A DNA stretch of 64,000 nucleotides. Origin: Mariannaea sp. PMI_226 (lineage: Eukaryota > Ascomycota > Sordariomycetes > Hypocreales > Nectriaceae). Below, piece by piece: positions 23,301 through 35,885 of this stretch. The notes under the pieces are model-generated. The model was not told the DNA's origin and ran no database searches. It worked only from the letters and a program-made list of their open reading frames with translations. Position 1 is the first letter of the stretch. Each line of letters begins with the position of its first letter. Position numbers and translations under genes: made by a program. The stretch lies in the NCBI GenBank assembly GCA_024336345.1, contig JANFOG010000003.1:564501-628500 (forward strand), written 5' to 3'.

Positions 23301-24110
23301 GGCAATATGCGACTCCTGAGTAACATTCATTCCCAATACATTACTCGTGGTCGCTATATCCAGAGGACCTTGATTAGAGTCATTGGCTAGAGCATCTGAA
23401 AAACCTTAGTAACAAATCGTAAGCGAGGAGTGCACTGAAGTACACCTACCATTGGCATCTGAAGCTGAGTGCACTTGCCCATTGGAGTGAATCTCCCGCG
23501 GTGAGAGATAAGGTGAATACGAGCCGGACCGTTCCCGAGTGGCTTGCTCAGGCCCCCAATAGGGAGGGGATGGCTCCCTTCTCTCGGGTTCAGCTGCTTC
23601 TGCAGGCCGGTTGAAAGCCATTTTTTTAGGTTCTGGTAAGGGGGGGTTAATTGGGCCATGCTCGCTGGCTTCTTGCTGTCTCGATTCATAAATATCATCC
23701 AGCTCCCCTTCACTTAGTTCTCCTTCTTCCATCTTATCGTCGTCCTTTCCGGTAGCAGTTGATGTAGCCTGCGGTGGTACCTCATGCCGGACAGCATTGT
23801 TGTCGAAGTTCAAATGTGGCTCAACTGGTCCAGACACGGCTGGACCTGACTGCAATGGAACAGGGCCGTTCATCCAGGGTTGCTGCGAACGCGTCACATT
23901 ATTGTGAAAATTGAATCCTAATCCAGGAATGGTCTGGCGATTGTGTTCATACGATTCCATGGCCATGTTGCCACTGTCAGGATATTGCATATAGGTTTCA
24001 TCGGTCGGCTGATATAATGTCGCATTATATGAGGGTAGTGGTGGTTGAGAATAAGCATTCGGGGGCTGCCATCCAGGGGGAGGCACGTAGCCATAACCAT
24101 ATTGACTCAT
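20302..24110 (-). CDS. ZFC3H1/Red1-like zinc-finger protein of nuclear RNA surveillance
   Basis: A large, mostly disordered nuclear protein of 1,207 residues. Four exons: 23450-24110, 20916-23395, 20596-20866 and 20302-20513; introns are 54, 49 and 82 nt. The N-terminus is Tyr/Pro-rich (MSQYGYGYVPPPGWQPP) and includes EEGELSEGELDDIYESRQQE. The middle contains coiled stretches (QIEDMKRKIAEAEARKKAKL; RHLKHLQDEIARIERDIQ) and long acidic Ser runs. The C-terminal domain has VAGGLRSLTYSNKID followed by a Cys3His finger: Cys1111, Cys1120, Cys1126 and His1130 (C-x8-C-x5-C-x3-H). That combination matches the zf-C3H1 domain of human ZFC3H1 and fission-yeast Red1, scaffolds that deliver RNAs to the nuclear exosome with Mtr4-type helicases. 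The role is inferred. An in-frame 93-nt intron (21548-21640) may also be spliced. Confidence 0.82.
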
Positions 24111-24917
24111 CGTCAGAGGCGATGGCGCGCAGGGATGATGTCAGCTATCGGGAAGATACTTGATCGCTGGACGACGCGCTCCGTTTCAATGACAACAGGA
24201 AGTCCTGGCAGTCTCGGCGGGCATAAAAATGTCAGGCTCGAGTTGTTTTAGCACGGGACAGTCCCTTGACCATCGGACGACTGCCTGTCAAACAAACGTG
24301 GTGGGAAGTAGCTTCGTTGCGGGAAATTAAGTGACATGCGATCACAGGCGTTTTAAATCGGTGAAGTGGTAACACGGCCCAAAAGAGTGTTGGAGAACGC
24401 GATAGGTGACGCTGAATGGGCTGCTGGTCGCGACCTCAGGATCTTCAAGTCGTCGAAGTTCACTTTGTGGGACGAAAGTTGGTCTATGCTTGGCTGAACT
24501 CGGGATCAACCTGCGTCACCGCCTTAGCGTCCCAAGTAGTACTAGCGCCGTTTGGCAAGTGGCAGATGCAAGGTCACGTGTAGGTGGGTTTGTTTACTTT
24601 GGTGGGTATGCACCCCAGCAACCACAGCAGCTGCATCCCTGCCAAAGCCGCTATTACCCAACTCCCTCAGAATCATAATTACTGTGCCCATTCCAAGACT
24701 ACCTTACTCCATGATTTTTCTCATGAAGATATGATAGCGACTGGTGCGCGGGAGCTTGTATACGTTTCATAGCGAGCACCAAATCTCCGTATCCTCCTGG
24801 CATTTTCTTTTATAAGCTATTTTGTTTACACGCGCGTAAGCGCATGCACTACGTGGAGCAGGGCACCTACTCCTGCAAGGCGTCAACATCGGGCGTTGTT
24901 GATGATTTTCCTCCGCC
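24111..24917. promoter_or_regulatory. Divergent promoter, Red1-like gene / myosin II
   Basis: An 807-bp spacer that must serve two divergent genes. No single element stands out. The frames here have no recognisable domain. Confidence 0.4.
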
Positions 24918-27900
24918 ATGGCGTTTAATTCCAGCGGTGCGGCAAATCGCCGCAGTAATCCTTTTGCAAGAACACCATCTGCCTCCCCAGCTACAACTAA
25001 TGGAAGACCAAAATCGGGTCTTTTCTCCGTCAAGCCCCCCATCACAGCAGCGTCAACACCACCCTCTCATAACCGAACGCAATCAAATGGCTCGCTATCA
25101 GGCTTTCCAGGCCTTTCCAGTGTAGCAAACCGACCGCATCGAAGCGACTCGAAAAGCGGGACACCGTCGTCTGGCACATTCGCACCCTCATTCATCAAAA
25201 CCGAAGAGATAAAGCGTAGTCATGATACCGTCAAAGGCATCGAAGGAGAGAACGATTTTTCAGGGAAGAGATATGTCTGGGTTAAGGACCCGCAGACTGC
25301 GTTTGTCCGAGGCTGGATTGTTGAAGACGTGGAGGGAAATCGACTACTGGTTCAGTGCGACGATGGATCTGTGAGCATCACCATTGAGCAGAACGAGACA
25401 ACAACTAACCCCGCTTTAGCAACGAGAAGTCGATGCTGAGAGTGTCGACAAAGTCAACCCCGCCAAGTTCGACAAGGCTAACGATATGGCCGAACTGACT
25501 CATTTGAATGAGGCATCCGTTGTACACAATCTCCACATGAGATACCAGGCAGACCTGATTTACACATATTCAGGTCTCTTTTTGGTTACAGTGAATCCTT
25601 ACTGCCCACTGCCCATATACAACAATGATTATATCAATATGTACAAGGGGCGGAGCCGAGAGGATACCAAACCGCACATCTTCGCCATGGCTGACCTGGC
25701 ATTTCGAAACCTAGTCGAGGAGGGTAAAAATCAGAGCATCCTCGTCACCGGCGAATCTGGCGCAGGAAAGACAGAAAACACAAAGAAAGTCATCCAGTAC
25801 CTTGCTGCTGTCGCTCAGTCCGACACCGTTGGCAAGAACAAGTCACAGCACTCGAATCTGTCGCAGCAAATCCTGCGAGCGAACCCTATTCTGGAGGCTT
25901 TCGGAAACGCCCAGACTGTCCGGAACAACAATTCCTCACGTTTCGGCAAGTTTATTCGTATCGAGTTTACACGAAACGGTGCTATCGCAGGTGCTTTCAT
26001 CGATTGGTATCTCTTAGAAAAGTCAAGGGTTGTGCGAATTAATCCCCATGAACGGAACTACCACATCTTCTATCAACTACTCAAGGGCGCGAGCCCCCAT
26101 GTCAAGAAGGAGTTTCTCCTAGAAGGGCTTGGTGTTGAGGATTTCGCCTATACCCGAGACGGCCATGACACAATTGTTGGCATCTCAGATCGCGAGGAAT
26201 GGAACTCACTCATGGAGGCCTTCGGAGTCATGGGCTTCTCAGAAAAGGAGCAGCTGTCTATTCTCCGTACTATTGCGGCTGTTCTTCATCTCGGCAACAT
26301 TAACGTTGTCAAAGAAAGCCGTGCTGCTGATCAAGCTCGACTTGCCGCAGATGCAAAGGAGATTGCATCAAAGGTGTGTCAGCTGCTTGGAGTACCTCTA
26401 GAGCCGTTCCTACAAGGTCTACTTCACCCCAAGGTCAAAGCTGGTCGTGAGTGGGTCGAGAAAGTCCAGACCCCAGAACAGGTCCGTCTTGGCCTTGATG
26501 CCCTCTCCAAGGGTATCTACGAGCGAGGTTTTGGTGATCTAGTGACTCGAATCAACCACCAACTGGACCGAACCGGAATGGGACTTGATGATTCACACTT
26601 CATCGGAGTGCTTGATATTGCCGGTTTTGAGATTTTTGATCACAACAGTTTCGAGCAGCTATGTATCAACTACACCAATGAGAAGCTCCAGCAGTTCTTC
26701 AACCATCACATGTTTGTCCTTGAGCAAGAAGAATACGCCAAGGAGCAGATTGAGTGGAAGTTTATCGACTTTGGTCGCGACCTCCAGCCCACCATTGATC
26801 TCATCGAACTGTCAAATCCCATCGGCATTTTCTCGTGTCTCGACGAAGATTGCGTTATGCCCAAAGCAACAGACAAGTCTTTTACTGAGAAGCTGAACTC
26901 ACTCTGGGACAAAAAATCGACCAAGTACCGTCCCTCACGACTCGGTCAAGGGTTCATTTTGACTCACTATGCTGCCGAGGTTGAGTACTCTACTGAGGGA
27001 TGGCTGGAGAAGAACAAGGACCCGCTGAATGATAACATCACACGCCTTCTTGCTGCCTCAACTGACAAACATATCGCTTCCCTCTTCTCAGACTGCGCAG
27101 AGGCAGACGATGACATGGGAGGAGGAAGGAGCCGTGTCAAGAAGGGGCTTTTCCGAACGGTAGCCCAGCGGCACAAAGAACAGCTTCACAGCCTAATGTC
27201 TCAGCTTCACTCTACTCATCCTCATTTCGTACGATGTATTCTTCCTAATCACAAGAAGAAGCCTAAGCAGTTCAACAACCTCCTTGTTCTTGACCAGCTT
27301 CGATGCAATGGTGTTTTGGAAGGTATTCGCATTGCGCGAACCGGCTTCCCCAACCGATTGCCATTCTCTGAATTCCGACAACGATACGAAGTTCTGTGTC
27401 AAAACATGCCAAAGGGTTACCTCGAGGGTCAAGCCGCCGCATCTCTCATGCTTGAGAAGCTAGGACTTGATAGAGCCCTCTACCGCGTTGGATTGACAAA
27501 GGTTTTCTTCCGAGCGGGTGTCTTGGCTGAGCTCGAAGAACAACGAGATGCGTTGATTACAAAAATCATGGCTCGTTTCCAGTCTGTTGCCAGAGGTTTT
27601 ACTCAACGACGTTCGGCAAACAAGAGACTATTTCGAGCGGAGGCAACTCGAATTATCCAAAGGAATTTCAACGTTTACTTGGATCTCGCTGAAAATCCTT
27701 GGTGGCAGTTGATTGTGAAGATGAAACCTCTGTTGGGCTCGACTCGCACAGCTGGCGAGGTCAAGAAACGAGACGCCATGATCAAACAACTAAATGATCA
27801 AATGCGTGTCGAGTCAGAAAATCGGCAAAGGCTCGAAGAAGAGCGGCGCAACTGTCATGCCGAGATGATGCGAATCCAACAGACCCTCGAGAGTGAACGG

Positions 27901-30900
27901 GCTCTGGCATTGGACAAGGAAGAAATTTTCAAGCGTCTACAGCTCCGTGAGAGCGAACTTGAAGAAAAGCTTGCTGGTGCCATTGAAGATCAGGAAAGGT
28001 TGGAGGATGAGCTAGATGGGTTATTGGAGGCCAAAAACCGAGCAGAGCGCGATGTCGAGGCACATCGTCTGCAACTTGAGCAAGCTGCAACTCTCATCGC
28101 CAAACTAGAAGAAGAAAAGGGCCGACTTGCCACAAAGACCGTGGATTTGGAACAGTCTATTGAAGAAATTGGTCGAAAACAGTCTGAGAGGAGCGAGCAG
28201 GAAGCCGCGCTCCAAGATGAGATCAAGATGCTGAAAAGCCAGCTGTCCTTGAAGGAGAGGAGGGTTCAAGACCTGGAAGGCAAACTTCTCAAGATTGATC
28301 AGGATCTTGAGGTGAAACTTCATCAGGCTCAAAAGGAACTTCAGTCTTCCAAGCTCCGTGAATCTACATTGTCGCGGGAGAACAGAGACATTCAGGCACA
28401 ACTTACTCAACTCTCTAAAACATCTACAGACTACGAGGATCTTGTTCGACAAAAGGAAAGTGAGCTTTCATTACTCCGAAATGACAACAAAAAGTTTGAA
28501 AATGAACGAAAGGCCTTGGAGGACCAAAGGAAGTCACTCACTACAGAGAAGGAGAAGACAGCAGCGAGATTCCGTGAGGTGCAGGCCGAATTGGAAGCGA
28601 TGAAGTCGAAGCAATCGCAGCTCGAGCGTGAAGCAGAAGATGCTAAAAATCTACTGGAGGAACGACTCTCGGAGGATGCTCAAGCCGACAAGAACCGGGC
28701 TGTGCTTGATTCCCAAATCAAGGATCTAAAGGACGAGCTGTACAAGGCACAAATGGATCTTAGTCGGGAACGCCAATCTCGAGATGACGTTTTACTTCTT
28801 GGTGAACACAAGTACAAGTCTCTGCAGGATGAGTACGATCACCTTAATGAATCCAAGATTATCATTGAGAAGGAGATGTATGCACAACAGGATACTCTTA
28901 GGAGGGCTGTGGAGGCTCGCACTACGGCCGAAAAGGAGCGCGACGAGGCTCGTCAGGAGATTCGCAGGCTTCGTGTCGCGAAAACTGCAGCTGAAGAGGC
29001 TCGAGCCCAGGCTGAGGTCGCCGGTGAACGACAAGCAACAAAGGCGGCCCGCGAGCGAGAGCTAAGCCTTCGCAAGGATCTTGACGCGGCTCAGGATCGA
29101 CTTCAGTGGTTTGAAGCAGAATGCGCCAAGCTCAATCATCAGATTGAAGACCTTAACAAGCTGATCTTGGAGTCCGGTGAGTTTGGTCTCAAGAATGATC
29201 AGGCTAAGGAGAGGTTGGAGCGTGAGCTTGTCACCGTCAAGGGTCGCCTGGTGGCTTCTGAGAATGACAACCGCGCCTTGCTCAATAAACTGCAGCAGAA
29301 GGGCTTGGAGATCGCTCGCTCTTCATCTCGTGCCAGCGAGGCGTCTCGCGGTCAGATTATCAATCTTCAACGCGAGAAGGCCAAACTCGAAGAGCACAAC
29401 AACAAGCTTCACAAGCAGCTGGGCGAATCACAAATTGCCATTGCTTCCCTCGAAAAGCGAGCTGAGAAACTGCAGCTTAACCTGGAAGATCTTAGCCACG
29501 AGGTAGCTCGTGAGGTCAAATCCAGTAGGAATGCGGAGAAAGCCTCTTCTACTTTCACTGCCCAACTGGCCGAGGCGAATCGAACCATTGAATCCGAAAA
29601 GCAACTCAGAGTCCAGGCCCAGAACACCGCACGGAGCCTTCAATCTTCGCTCGACTCTCGAGATAAGGAGCTCACGGACTTGCGGACGCAAATGCTCGAC
29701 ATTCTGCGGACTGTTGATCCTGAAGTGCACATTCCTCCTCAGGCAGAAGGCAATGATGAGAAGATCCTTCTTCAGAATTTCGACCTCGTCCGGAAAGTCG
29801 AAGAGCTTCAACAAAGTCTCCGAGTGCAGACTGCAGCAAGAACCAACGCGGAGACTCAACTGGCTGAGTTGAGAGCGTCTCGTAACGACACACCTAGCCG
29901 CTCTAAGTTGGAGGAGATTCATCTCAACGAGGTGCCTTTTCAAGGATCTCCCACTCAAAAGCGCTCGGCTAAGTTCCACACGCGCCAACCATCCTTCCCT
30001 ACTACTCCTACTCGTCGTATCCAGGACAATGATCACCTACAAGACTCAATGCGCTCGGATAGAACTACTGATTCATTGAGTTTCAACAATAGGATGGACC
30101 TGAAAGCTGAGGTTGAAGAACTCCAGAACCAGCTCCAGCTCAAGGATATGCAAAACCGACACCTCCAGAGCCAGCTCGACCGAAGCACTCCAGTCCCTGA
30201 TTCATACGATGACCAAAGCCCATCATTGCAGCGAATTCATAAGCTCGAGATGGTCAACAGTCGGCTTCACGAGATGCTCGATGACTCAACCAAAAAGGTG
30301 TCTGCCTTAGAGAAGACAATTCGATCTGGAGAGCTCTCCCTTCGAGATATCCAAACTCGATCTCATGAGGAGATCTTGGATGTCCTCAACAGTCAGGAGG
30401 AGTCCCGTCGAGCTCTCATTCACAGCCACAAGGATGCTGTATCTGAACTCACTGATATCAAGGTTCATTTCGAGAAACTGCGACGCGACCGAGCTAAGGC
30501 CGAGGTTGAGCTTCGGGATGTGCGGGCCGACCTTGAGGAGATGTCCTTTGCTCGAGAGCAGGAAGCCCAGAGCCGCAACCAGCTCCTTCAGGAGTTTGCG
30601 GATCTCCAGATCCGACTAGATGCAGAGACATCCAAGGTCATCGACGTAACCTCCAGTCTCGACATGTACAAGAGCCGTGCCGATGAGTATTTCAGCAAGC
30701 TTGAGCAGGCAGAGATTGCTGTTCTTAAAGCCAGTCGTGCTGAACAATTTGCCAAATCACAAGCGAGAGAAGTTGAGGATAATTATGCCATCATCATGTC
30801 AGAACGTGAGAAGATGGATGCAAATCTTGAAGACCTCCAGCGTCAGAACCAGCGACTCGAAGAGAAGGTTGAGGACATCTCAACTGACTTGGAAGCAGCC

Positions 30901-32223
30901 ACTCAAGCCAAGAAGAGACTTCAGCATGAACTGGAAGATTACCGCAACCAGCGTACCATGGAGATTGAAGATGGTGAATCAAGTATGGAACAAACTCGTA
31001 AAAAGTATCAGGCAGAGTTTGCCACTCTGACCAATGAGCTTGACCTTGCTCGTGAAGAGAAGTTGTTCAAGCAGGCTGAGATCACACGACTCCGAGAGGA
31101 GCTGGATGAGTTGAGATCTAAGTGGGATGATGAAGTCCTCAACAGCTCTACCTGGTCCAAGGAAAAGTCTCGCCTGGAGTCAACCCTGGCGGACGTTGCA
31201 GCCTCCCGCGATGAGGCTGTCAACGCGCACAATGATGCCCAAAGCAAGGTGGTGTCACTCCTATCCCAGGTGCGTGGCCTCCGGTCCTCAATTGATGAGG
31301 TCACGACGGAGCGCGACGCCTTGCTTCGAGAGAAGCGTAATGTCGAGGCTCGCCTAGAGGAGGCCAAGGCTGGTCTAGAAGATCTCGTCAAGGGCGAGAG
31401 CCCATCGCTTCGCAATGCTGCCAACGTTGACCGAGAAATTCTCGAACTCAAGTCCAGTCTTGCTCAACAAGAAGACATTGCGGCGGCCGCTGTTGAGAAA
31501 ATGCGACGAGCTGAAGCTCTTGCGACTGAGATCCAAAAGGACGTCACGGTTGAGCGAGAAACGACCGCTACGCTCCAGCAGCAGAAGGCGTCTTTGGAGA
31601 AGAGCTTGAACGAAGCTCAGCTCAAGCTTATCGACCTCGAAACTAAGGGATACTCCAGCGCCACCCAAGATATCAAGTTTCTGCACAAGCGAATCCAAGA
31701 GGTAAGGAACTAATCCAAATCACGCTAGAAGTCAAATAACTAATAGTTTATTTTACAGCTTGAATCTCAGCTCGAGGATCAGGAGAACGAACGAAGCAAA
31801 TCTCAACGATCAGTCCGAAACGTGGATCGAATCGTCAAAGACTTGCAGAGTCAGATCGATCGCAAGGATAAACAGAACAGCCAGCTTTCGGAGGATGTCT
31901 CCCGCATGCGTGATAGAGCCGACAAGCTGTTGAAGACGATTGAGGAGCTTCAGTCGTCCGAGTCAGCCAATCAACTCTCTGCTCGACGTGCTGAGAGGGA
32001 GCTACGTGAAGAGAAGGAGAGGACGATGCGACTCGAGCGGGAGTTGGAAGGATGGAAGAACCTGCGGAACGAAAAGGGATCAGGAAGCGTCATTGGCAGC
32101 GTCCGCAGCCGCATGGGCCCCTGGAGGGTCAGCGAAGGTGATGAGACCTCGTCCTATGTCGACGTGCCCAGGAGGAAGAGCAGCCTTAGCAGGGTGCCCA
32201 GCCTAACCAAGGGGTTTTTGTAA
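24918..32223 (+). CDS. myo2: Conventional (class II) myosin heavy chain
   Basis: The contractile-ring motor of septation. Three exons: 24918-25370, 25420-31701 and 31759-32223, joined in phase 0 across 49- and 57-nt introns, give 2,399 residues, the size typical of filamentous-ascomycete MyoB/Myo2. After a Ser/Pro-rich N-terminal extension comes an SH3-like subdomain (RYVWVKDPQTAFVRGWIVED). The motor has P-loop GESGAGKT at 262-269, switch I NNNSSRFGK near 319-328 and switch II DIAGFE at 550-555. It ends with an SH1/SH2-type helix region (LDQLRCNGVLEGIRI) and converter. The neck carries IQ-like motifs (IMARFQSVARGFTQRR, ATRIIQRNFNVYL) for light chains. From WWQLIVKMKPLL (about 910) on, the tail is almost continuous heptad coiled coil for about 1,400 residues, broken near 1,650-1,690 by a Pro/Thr-rich hinge (SFPTTPTRR). 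It ends in a basic Ser-rich tailpiece, usual for assembly control. Confidence 0.96.
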
Positions 32224-33086
32224 GAACAGGATGGGCGGGTGGATATGGTTAGACATCATGATGGATATATATGATAGGCGTGCACAGGATTAAGGGGGGC
32301 GTTGTTGTTGTTCGCATTGCTACGGGCTTTTTGGGTTGTATGAAAGGAACGGAACGAGTCGGTATTGTGCAGGAAATGGGGGGAATGGCACTGTATTTTC
32401 TGTTTTTTTAAGTGCATTGTGTAATATGGGAATACGTAGTAGCATTGTGATGAATTGATAATGGCGGCCGATTTGTTGGCATGATATGCTATGAGTTACG
32501 ATTTGCTATGAGAATCAAACCGGGTTACCCTAGACAGCGGCTTCAATCAACCCTCTGACATGAAGATGTGGTCACTAACCACATATGGAGAGGCTAGATA
32601 TTGGTCACATCTACCTTCGCCATCTTAATTAAAGGTGTGAAGGTAGAGACTGATATTGTTGTATGGATGAGAGAGCTACAATGTGGTCGTAGTCTTGCGA
32701 AATTTCAATCGCCGAGATGAGTGTCTCCATGGGTGGTATAAGAAGCACCTAAACTTGTCTCACGGTGATGGATTCAGTGTGGGGGAATCAACAGCCATGA
32801 AAATAGGTCAATGTACCCAGTCATATAGCGTATGCTATAAAAGTATCATGATCATCAACGCCGTAAATGCTAATGAGTTGGATGTTTTTGCTGTCTCGTT
32901 GCCCTGGCGTGCTTCCATACCCCGTAAAATTCAAGGTCCCAACAAAAGTGCCGTAACAGTAGTGGTAGTGGTAATAATAGTAGTGACATAGATAGTGTAC
33001 ATGATATCCGAGCGCAAATCCTCGTTTAGAGAGAAGATCGGGTGAAGAGACCCGGTCATTGGGAGCGGAGGAGGTTTTTCCTTGGC
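32224..33086. other. Convergent 3' intergenic region
   Basis: An 863-bp spacer between the stops of the myosin II and AIM11 genes. A (GTA/GTG)n-like simple repeat lies at 32950-32986. No gene is supported. Confidence 0.4.
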
Positions 33087-33662
33087 TCAGTCTTTCTTCT
33101 GGGCATCCTTCTCCTGAGAAGCGTCCTCTTGCCCCGCTGGTTTCCGCATGCCCAGACGACCCATGAGATCGGCCACCATGGCCTCCATCTCCGCCTCATC
33201 CTCTGGGCTGACATGGACACTCCGCCCCCGCATGACTTTGCGGCTCCTCGCCTGCAGCTCTTCTACGGAGCTGATGTCGAAGCCCCAGGACAGGCCGCCG
33301 AGCAGCATGACGCCGAAGCTCATGACGTTGAGCGTGGCCAGCCCCAGCGCCTGGGCAGCCATCTGCGACCGGTCCACCGAGTCGAACTTTACAGGGCTCC
33401 TGTTGGAAGAGTAGAATTTGGGGACGGACTCAAGCTGCCTGCGGATCACGGAGCGGCGTGAGACGGCCACCGACGCAGCTAGGAATCCCGCCCCGGTAAT
33501 AAAAAAACCAAATTGCTTGAGTGTGCGTGTCCATGACGGCTCCGGGAACCTCTCTTGTGAGGGTTCGGTGGATGTGACGGTTGTGATAGTTGTGGTGGTG
33601 GTGGTAGTAGTTTGAGACCCGGACGGGCTAGTGGATCCAGACATGATGGCAGCGGCTGCCAT
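33087..33662 (-). CDS. aim11: AIM11 mitochondrial membrane protein
   Basis: A 191-residue single-exon protein with the Altered Inheritance of Mitochondria 11 layout. Two hydrophobic segments flank a conserved stretch: LKQFGFFITGAGFLAASVAVSRRSVIRR and, further on, ALGLATLNVMSFGVMLLGGLSW. The linker with PKFYSSNR and the WT-R-LKQ start of the first helix are typical of fungal AIM11. The N-terminus has a threonine run encoded by a (GTG/GTT)n tract on the plus strand. An alternative ATG exists at 33644 (MSGSTSPSG). The C-terminus is acidic and lysine-rich (QEDASQEKDAQKKD). Yeast mutants show altered mitochondrial genome inheritance; the biochemical role is unknown. The tail end faces the myosin II gene. 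Confidence 0.87.
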   Translation of the reverse strand: MAAAAIMSGSTSPSGSQTTTTTTTTITTVTSTEPSQERFPEPSWTRTLKQFGFFITGAGFLAASVAVSRRSVIRRQLESVPKFYSSNRSPVKFDSVDRSQMAAQALGLATLNVMSFGVMLLGGLSWGFDISSVEELQARSRKVMRGRSVHVSPEDEAEMEAMVADLMGRLGMRKPAGQEDASQEKDAQKKD

Positions 33663-34595
33663 TGAGGAATGAAATTGAGCAGGTGGGCCAAAATAGAACG
33701 GATATGTTTTTTGGCAATGTGTAGAAACTTTGCTGCTCGTTTAGAGAGCGAATTGTATGGCCGTAAATATCGTCGTTGAATGGTACAGCGTAGTAGTGGA
33801 CTTGGACTTGGTTGAGCCGATACCCCCAGACAAGATAAATCCCGAAACCCCGATTCGCGCATCAGCCCTTCAAGCATGGCCATCTCAATTAACTGCTGGT
33901 TAAATGCATAACTTGGCTGTTGATCGCTAACGATTCTCTCCCCCTTTCACTTACAGAAAGAACTGGTTAAATAAACTGCAAACATAAGTTTTTACAATCG
34001 AAATGAGGTAAAAAAAAAATACGTAAAATAAAATACAGTGTCCTATGCAATGTTTTAATTAGCCATGGTTTTCTCCATTCTTTGCAAATATTAGAAGGAA
34101 ACTCGTGTAAGACAGCTTCATCTGTCATTCTTCCCTGACCCCGCGATGCAATCTTGTGGGGACTCTGCTACTCAGGCATATACCCGCATTACATGAGTCA
34201 ATTAGGACGTTGAATGGGCGATTTTCACTTGGGCAAAGTTAGACTACCACTGTCTGTATACATACACAGACAGCGCTACAAGTTCAGTAAGAAGAATAAG
34301 AAGCCCTTTCTAGCTTCTCACCCCACTCCTATGATAATATATCTCTTTGGTCAAAACCTCCTTCGAGAAAGTACGTAAATACAGTTTCTTTCCAGTTTAC
34401 TTTCATGAATATCGATTATGAGTGCTGGACAAGCCCACTATGCCCCCTCTTTCCAGACCTACTTCAAAACTAACAATAATAAGAGAGATATAAGAGAGCT
34501 GCAAACTCATTCTGCAAATCGCCCCCCTCTCTCCTAGGCAAATTCACTCAACCAAAATAAAGTGACGCCTCGAGTCACTATTAAATATAGAGACC
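33663..34595. promoter_or_regulatory. Divergent promoter, AIM11 / 2OG dioxygenase
   Basis: A 933-bp divergent spacer, AT-rich between about 33950 and 34080. No coding signal or recognisable element is visible. Confidence 0.35.
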
Positions 34596-35630
34596 ATGCC
34601 CAAGCCCAAAGGATCAAAGGCCTCCAAACCACCAACTACCACTTCGCAACCAGCCCTTCCCACACCCCCATCCTGGCCAGCCTTCAAGCCTCCACTGCCC
34701 ATCGTGCATCTTACACCGGAACCACACCCCGCCACCTCCAACGTCATCCTGGTCCCTTCTTTCTTTCCTCGCAGCCTGTGTCGGGACTACGTGGCATTCC
34801 TCAAAACCTTGCCGCTCCAGACAACCCCGAGCCGTCCTAAACGTGGAGAGGCTGTGCGCGTCAATGACCGGTTCCAAGTCGATGACCCGAACCTAGCACA
34901 TCGCCTGTGGGAAGACACTGGACTCAAAGACACAATCTTGGAGGCTGAAAATGCCCGAGATATCTGGCAAGTCGCCCCCATAAAATATCCAAACCTGATC
35001 CACCTTGATCTCGCAGAGGCAAACGGCTAACCGTCCACTATAGGGGTGGTGAACCCGTCGGGCTCAGTCCAAACATTCGAATTTACCGATACTCCAAAGG
35101 CCAATATTTTGATTGCCATTGTATGTATTCTTTTCTAAATGAGTCTCCAAAATAGCATGCAGGCTAGGTCGTTGCGACTACTGAATTAATGCTGCCCTGG
35201 AAATGTAACCCCCCTTTCTTCACTGACACTCTTTGTTACTCCAACTTAGACGACGATTCCAACAACCTCACACTATCTCTAGACAAGCCAACTCCAGTCA
35301 AGACAACATGGACACTCTTATTATACTTGACATCGGCTGCTGAAGGCTGTGTGGGAGGCGAAACGGTCTTCTATCCTCACGATCGAAAGTCCTCCAAGGA
35401 AGAAATTGCTGTGCCTCTTGAGACCGGAATGCTTCTTCTGCATAAGCACGGTGACGATTGTCTTCTTGTAAGCCACTTTTCCTCTTATTTTCCTTTTCTA
35501 GATAAGATACAACTTTTGATGCATGATACATGTCACTGACAGACTTATGAACCCGTATTAGCATGAGGGAAGAGAGGTCACAGCCGGTGAAAAATGGGTT
35601 CTCCGGACAGATTTGTGTGTCGTCAGGTGA
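34596..35630 (+). CDS. 2-oxoglutarate/Fe(II) dioxygenase (prolyl-4-hydroxylase-type fold)
   Basis: A 244-residue oxygenase in four exons: 34596-34966, 35044-35120, 35250-35467 and 35562-35630. The first intron uses a GC donor (GCAAGT) and AG acceptor; with it the reading frame and family motifs join exactly. The double-stranded beta-helix core shows IRIYRYSKGQYFDCH, giving the iron-binding His149-x-Asp151. The distal ligand is His223 in LLHEGREVTAGEKWVLRTDL, where Lys233 or Arg237 should hold 2-oxoglutarate. TWTLLLYLTSAAEGCVGGET between them is a typical P4Hc-fold strand pair. The N-terminus is Pro/Lys-rich with no signal peptide, so a cytosolic or nuclear hydroxylase is more likely than a secretory one. 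The substrate is unknown. Its stop lies 164 bp from that of the convergent RdRP gene. Confidence 0.85.
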
Positions 35631-35794
35631 CATTACCATTTATACCACCCTAAAGATACAGTTCCTGTTAAACATGCTAGCGCCAAGAATCTGTCGGACA
35701 CCATAATTCTTCAAATGAACTCTCCTCTGCTCTTCTCAACTCCACAGGACCCCCTTCGTCGATATACTTTGTACATTTCACCCTCCAGACCAAT

Positions 35795-35848
35795 CTAATC
35801 TCTTCTCCATCCGCCCTGAGTATCTTGTTGTGCAGTCATCAATTTGCA

Positions 35849-35885
<37 letters not shown>

